Origin: an uncultured Bacillota bacterium
GTDB lineage: Bacteria > Bacillota > Clostridia > Christensenellales > UBA1242
Assembly: GCA_949282835.1 (NCBI GenBank)
Contig: CASDQU010000071.1
Location: forward strand, 1-6,397
DNA: 6,397 bases
Direction: 5' to 3'
The notes below the pieces were generated by a model. It had not been told where the DNA came from. It saw only the letters and a list, made by a program, of their open reading frames with translations, and made no database searches. Shown piece after piece: positions 5,048-6,397 of this stretch; positions within the stretch are counted from its first letter, which is position 1; each line of letters opens with the position of its first letter. The translations under genes were made by a program, and so were the position numbers.

Positions 5048-6106
5048 ATGAATTATAGTGAAAGAATGAATTTGAAATATGACAATTTGCGTCATCAAAA
5101 AGATATTGTTATCCTCTCTATTGAGTCATCTTGTGATGAAACAAGCGTGGCTATTGTAAAAAATGGTAGAGAGGTTTTGTCAAATGTAATTGCCTCTCAA
5201 ATTGACATTCACAGGCGCTTTGGCGGTGTTGTGCCAGAAGTTGCCTCTAGAAATCATATCATGGCAATATCAAATGTCTATAAAGAAGCGCTAGATGAGG
5301 CAAATATAGGCAAAGACAATATAGACGCGATTGCAGTAACATATGGTGCTGGGCTTATGGGAGCATTGCTAGTTGGGGTCAATTTTGCAAAGGCGCTTGC
5401 CTATAAGCTTGATAAGCCTCTTATTGCGGTAAGTCATGTTGAGGGACATATCGCCGCTAATTATATTTCCCATAACACTCTTGAGCCGCCATTTATCTGT
5501 CTTATGGTCAGCGGCGGACATACAGCTATTTTAAAGATTGATGATTACAATAAAAAGACTTTACTTGGCACAACTGTTGATGATGCGGCAGGCGAGGCAT
5601 TTGATAAGGTGGCAAGAGTACTTGGACTTCCATATCCAGGCGGGCCAGAAATAGACAAGCTAGCCAAAGAGGGCAAGAATAGCATAAATTTTACCCTCTC
5701 TAAAAGTTTAAAAAATACCCTCAACTTTTCTTTTAGCGGTATCAAGACTGAAGTGGTAAATTTAGTGCATAACCTCTCTCAAAGAGGAGAGGAAATAAAT
5801 AGGGCAGATATTGCTCGTTCATTTGAGGAATGTGTGACTGACGAACTTGCTGCTAAAGCTTTAAGGGCTTGTAAAGATTGCAAGTTAAAAAAATTGGTAG
5901 TAGCAGGCGGCGTTGGAGCAAATAGCCTATTAAAAGAAAAACTTTCTAAATTATGTGGAGAAAATGACATACAATTTTTCTCTCCCGTTTTAAAATATTG
6001 TACTGATAATGGGGCAATGATAGGAAGCGCGGCATATTTTATGTTAAAAGATGGACTTGGACTTGCCCCGCTCTCACTAACCGCAAAGCCTAATGTGGAG
6101 TTGTGA
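5048..6106 (+). CDS. tsaD: tRNA N6-threonylcarbamoyladenosine synthesis protein TsaD
   Basis: TsaD (Kae1/YgjD/Gcp family, ASKHA fold) transfers the threonylcarbamoyl group from TC-AMP to A37 of tRNAs reading ANN codons, working with TsaB and TsaE in the cytoplasm; neither partner gene is in this window. Motifs in order: LSIESSCDETSVAIV (23-37), GGVVPEVASRNH (59-70), metal-binding His130 and His134 in HVEGHIAANY, LMVSGGHTAIL (152-162), GTTVDDAAGEAFDKVARVLGLPYPGGP (174-200), FSFSGIKTE (227-235), VAGGVGAN (285-292) and TDNGAMIG with metal ligand Asp320. All expected residues are present. The 352 residues include about 20 more than usual before the first strand. The start is uncertain: no Shine-Dalgarno precedes 5048, and the in-frame ATG at 5066 (Met7) has only a weak purine stretch. 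The old name glycoprotease is misleading. The stop overlaps the next gene. Confidence 0.95.
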   Translation: MNYSERMNLKYDNLRHQKDIVILSIESSCDETSVAIVKNGREVLSNVIASQIDIHRRFGGVVPEVASRNHIMAISNVYKEALDEANIGKDNIDAIAVTYGAGLMGALLVGVNFAKALAYKLDKPLIAVSHVEGHIAANYISHNTLEPPFICLMVSGGHTAILKIDDYNKKTLLGTTVDDAAGEAFDKVARVLGLPYPGGPEIDKLAKEGKNSINFTLSKSLKNTLNFSFSGIKTEVVNLVHNLSQRGEEINRADIARSFEECVTDELAAKALRACKDCKLKKLVVAGGVGANSLLKEKLSKLCGENDIQFFSPVLKYCTDNGAMIGSAAYFMLKDGLGLAPLSLTAKPNVEL

Positions 6107-6397
6107 TGATGCTAAAAGAAAAAATTGTAGGAAATGTAAAAAAGTTTTTTAAGGAATTAAATGTGCTTGATTATTTCATCTATATATTAGGAATTATAGG
6201 TGTGATAATTGCATCTATTTTAGTAAGAAGTTCAGCTATAAGTATTGTCACAGCCGTGTTTGGGGTGCTTTATGTAAGGACACTTTCAAAGAAATATAAA
6301 ATAAGTATAATTTTTGGTTTGATTTATGTTGGCATGTACATAGTCCAATCTGTCATTTATAAAAATTGGGGCGAAGTTATAATCTATGGAGGCTTGT
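6106..6397 (+). CDS. pnuC: PnuC-like nicotinamide riboside (vitamin) transporter, 3' end cut off by window
   Basis: The frame opens at ATG 6106, which shares its A with the tsaD TGA stop, or at the adjacent ATG 6109; GGAG at 6097-6100 suits either. It is open to the right edge (97 residues). A short basic amphipathic N-terminus is followed by three hydrophobic segments at about 22-41, 43-60 and 66-85. The pattern, including a short helix ending FGVLYVRTLSKKYK, then FGLIYVGMYIVQSVIYKNWGE, resembles the N-terminal half of Gram-positive PnuC proteins, where a membrane helix is followed by a 'yyGE' motif. PnuC takes up nicotinamide riboside by facilitated diffusion for NAD synthesis; relatives carry riboflavin or thiamine, so the substrate is open. 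The characteristic tryptophan motifs of the C-terminal half are outside the window. Overlap with tsaD implies co-transcription and translational coupling from the tsaD promoter. Confidence 0.65.
   Translation, partial: MMLKEKIVGNVKKFFKELNVLDYFIYILGIIGVIIASILVRSSAISIVTAVFGVLYVRTLSKKYKISIIFGLIYVGMYIVQSVIYKNWGEVIIYGGL

Noticed and set aside
5773..5792. Inverted repeat CCTCTC-N8-GAGAGG inside tsaD
   Set aside because: Short, within conserved coding sequence, no T tract; best explained by codon content.

Overview
The window is AT-rich DNA (roughly one third G+C by eye) from a low-GC Gram-positive bacterium, most likely an uncultured member of the Clostridia or a neighbouring Firmicutes class. The evidence is strong GGAGG-type ribosome sites, vegetative-type promoters with good -35/-10 boxes, U-tract hairpin terminators, TGA used as a normal stop, a prfB gene with the classical CTT-TGA-C frameshift, and a cysteine-rich clostridial-type protein behind a possible sporulation (sigma-K-like) promoter. 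The species cannot be named from the sequence.

Layout, left to right. (1) Positions 2-1420 (+) hold the 3' part of a gene for a cytoplasmic-looking protein with a C-terminal transglutaminase-like Cys-His-Asp domain. Its frame stays open to the left edge, so its true start lies outside. (2) Positions 1514-2080 (+) encode a helical, charged 188-residue protein of unknown function with its own consensus promoter. Both genes end inside their own terminator hairpins. (3) Positions 2136-2909 (+) encode a TlyA-family rRNA 2'-O-methyltransferase, started at GTG. (4) A long hairpin at about 2954-3006 separates tlyA from a convergent gene. (5) Positions 3027-3686 (-) encode a 219-residue cysteine-rich beta protein with a CxxCxxCxxC cluster. 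(6) A 149-bp divergent intergenic region carries a sigma-K-like promoter leftward and an extended -10 promoter rightward. (7) Positions 3836-4937 (+) are prfB, encoding release factor 2, readable only with a +1 frameshift at 3908. (8) Positions 5048-6106 (+) are tsaD, for tRNA t6A synthesis, with a near-perfect promoter so close to the ATG that the mRNA may be leaderless. (9) From 6106 to the right edge runs the start of a PnuC-like vitamin transporter gene, overlapping the tsaD stop by one base.

Three of the genes serve translation: rRNA methylation (tlyA), termination at UGA/UAA (prfB) and tRNA modification (tsaD). However, almost every gene appears to have its own promoter or terminator, so this is a row of short, independently controlled units rather than one operon. 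The only coupled pair is tsaD-pnuC. I found no RNA genes, insertion sequences, CRISPR arrays or phage genes. No clearly new multi-gene system is visible. The least explained parts are the cysteine-rich protein with its promoter region, the transglutaminase-like protein, and the small helical protein.
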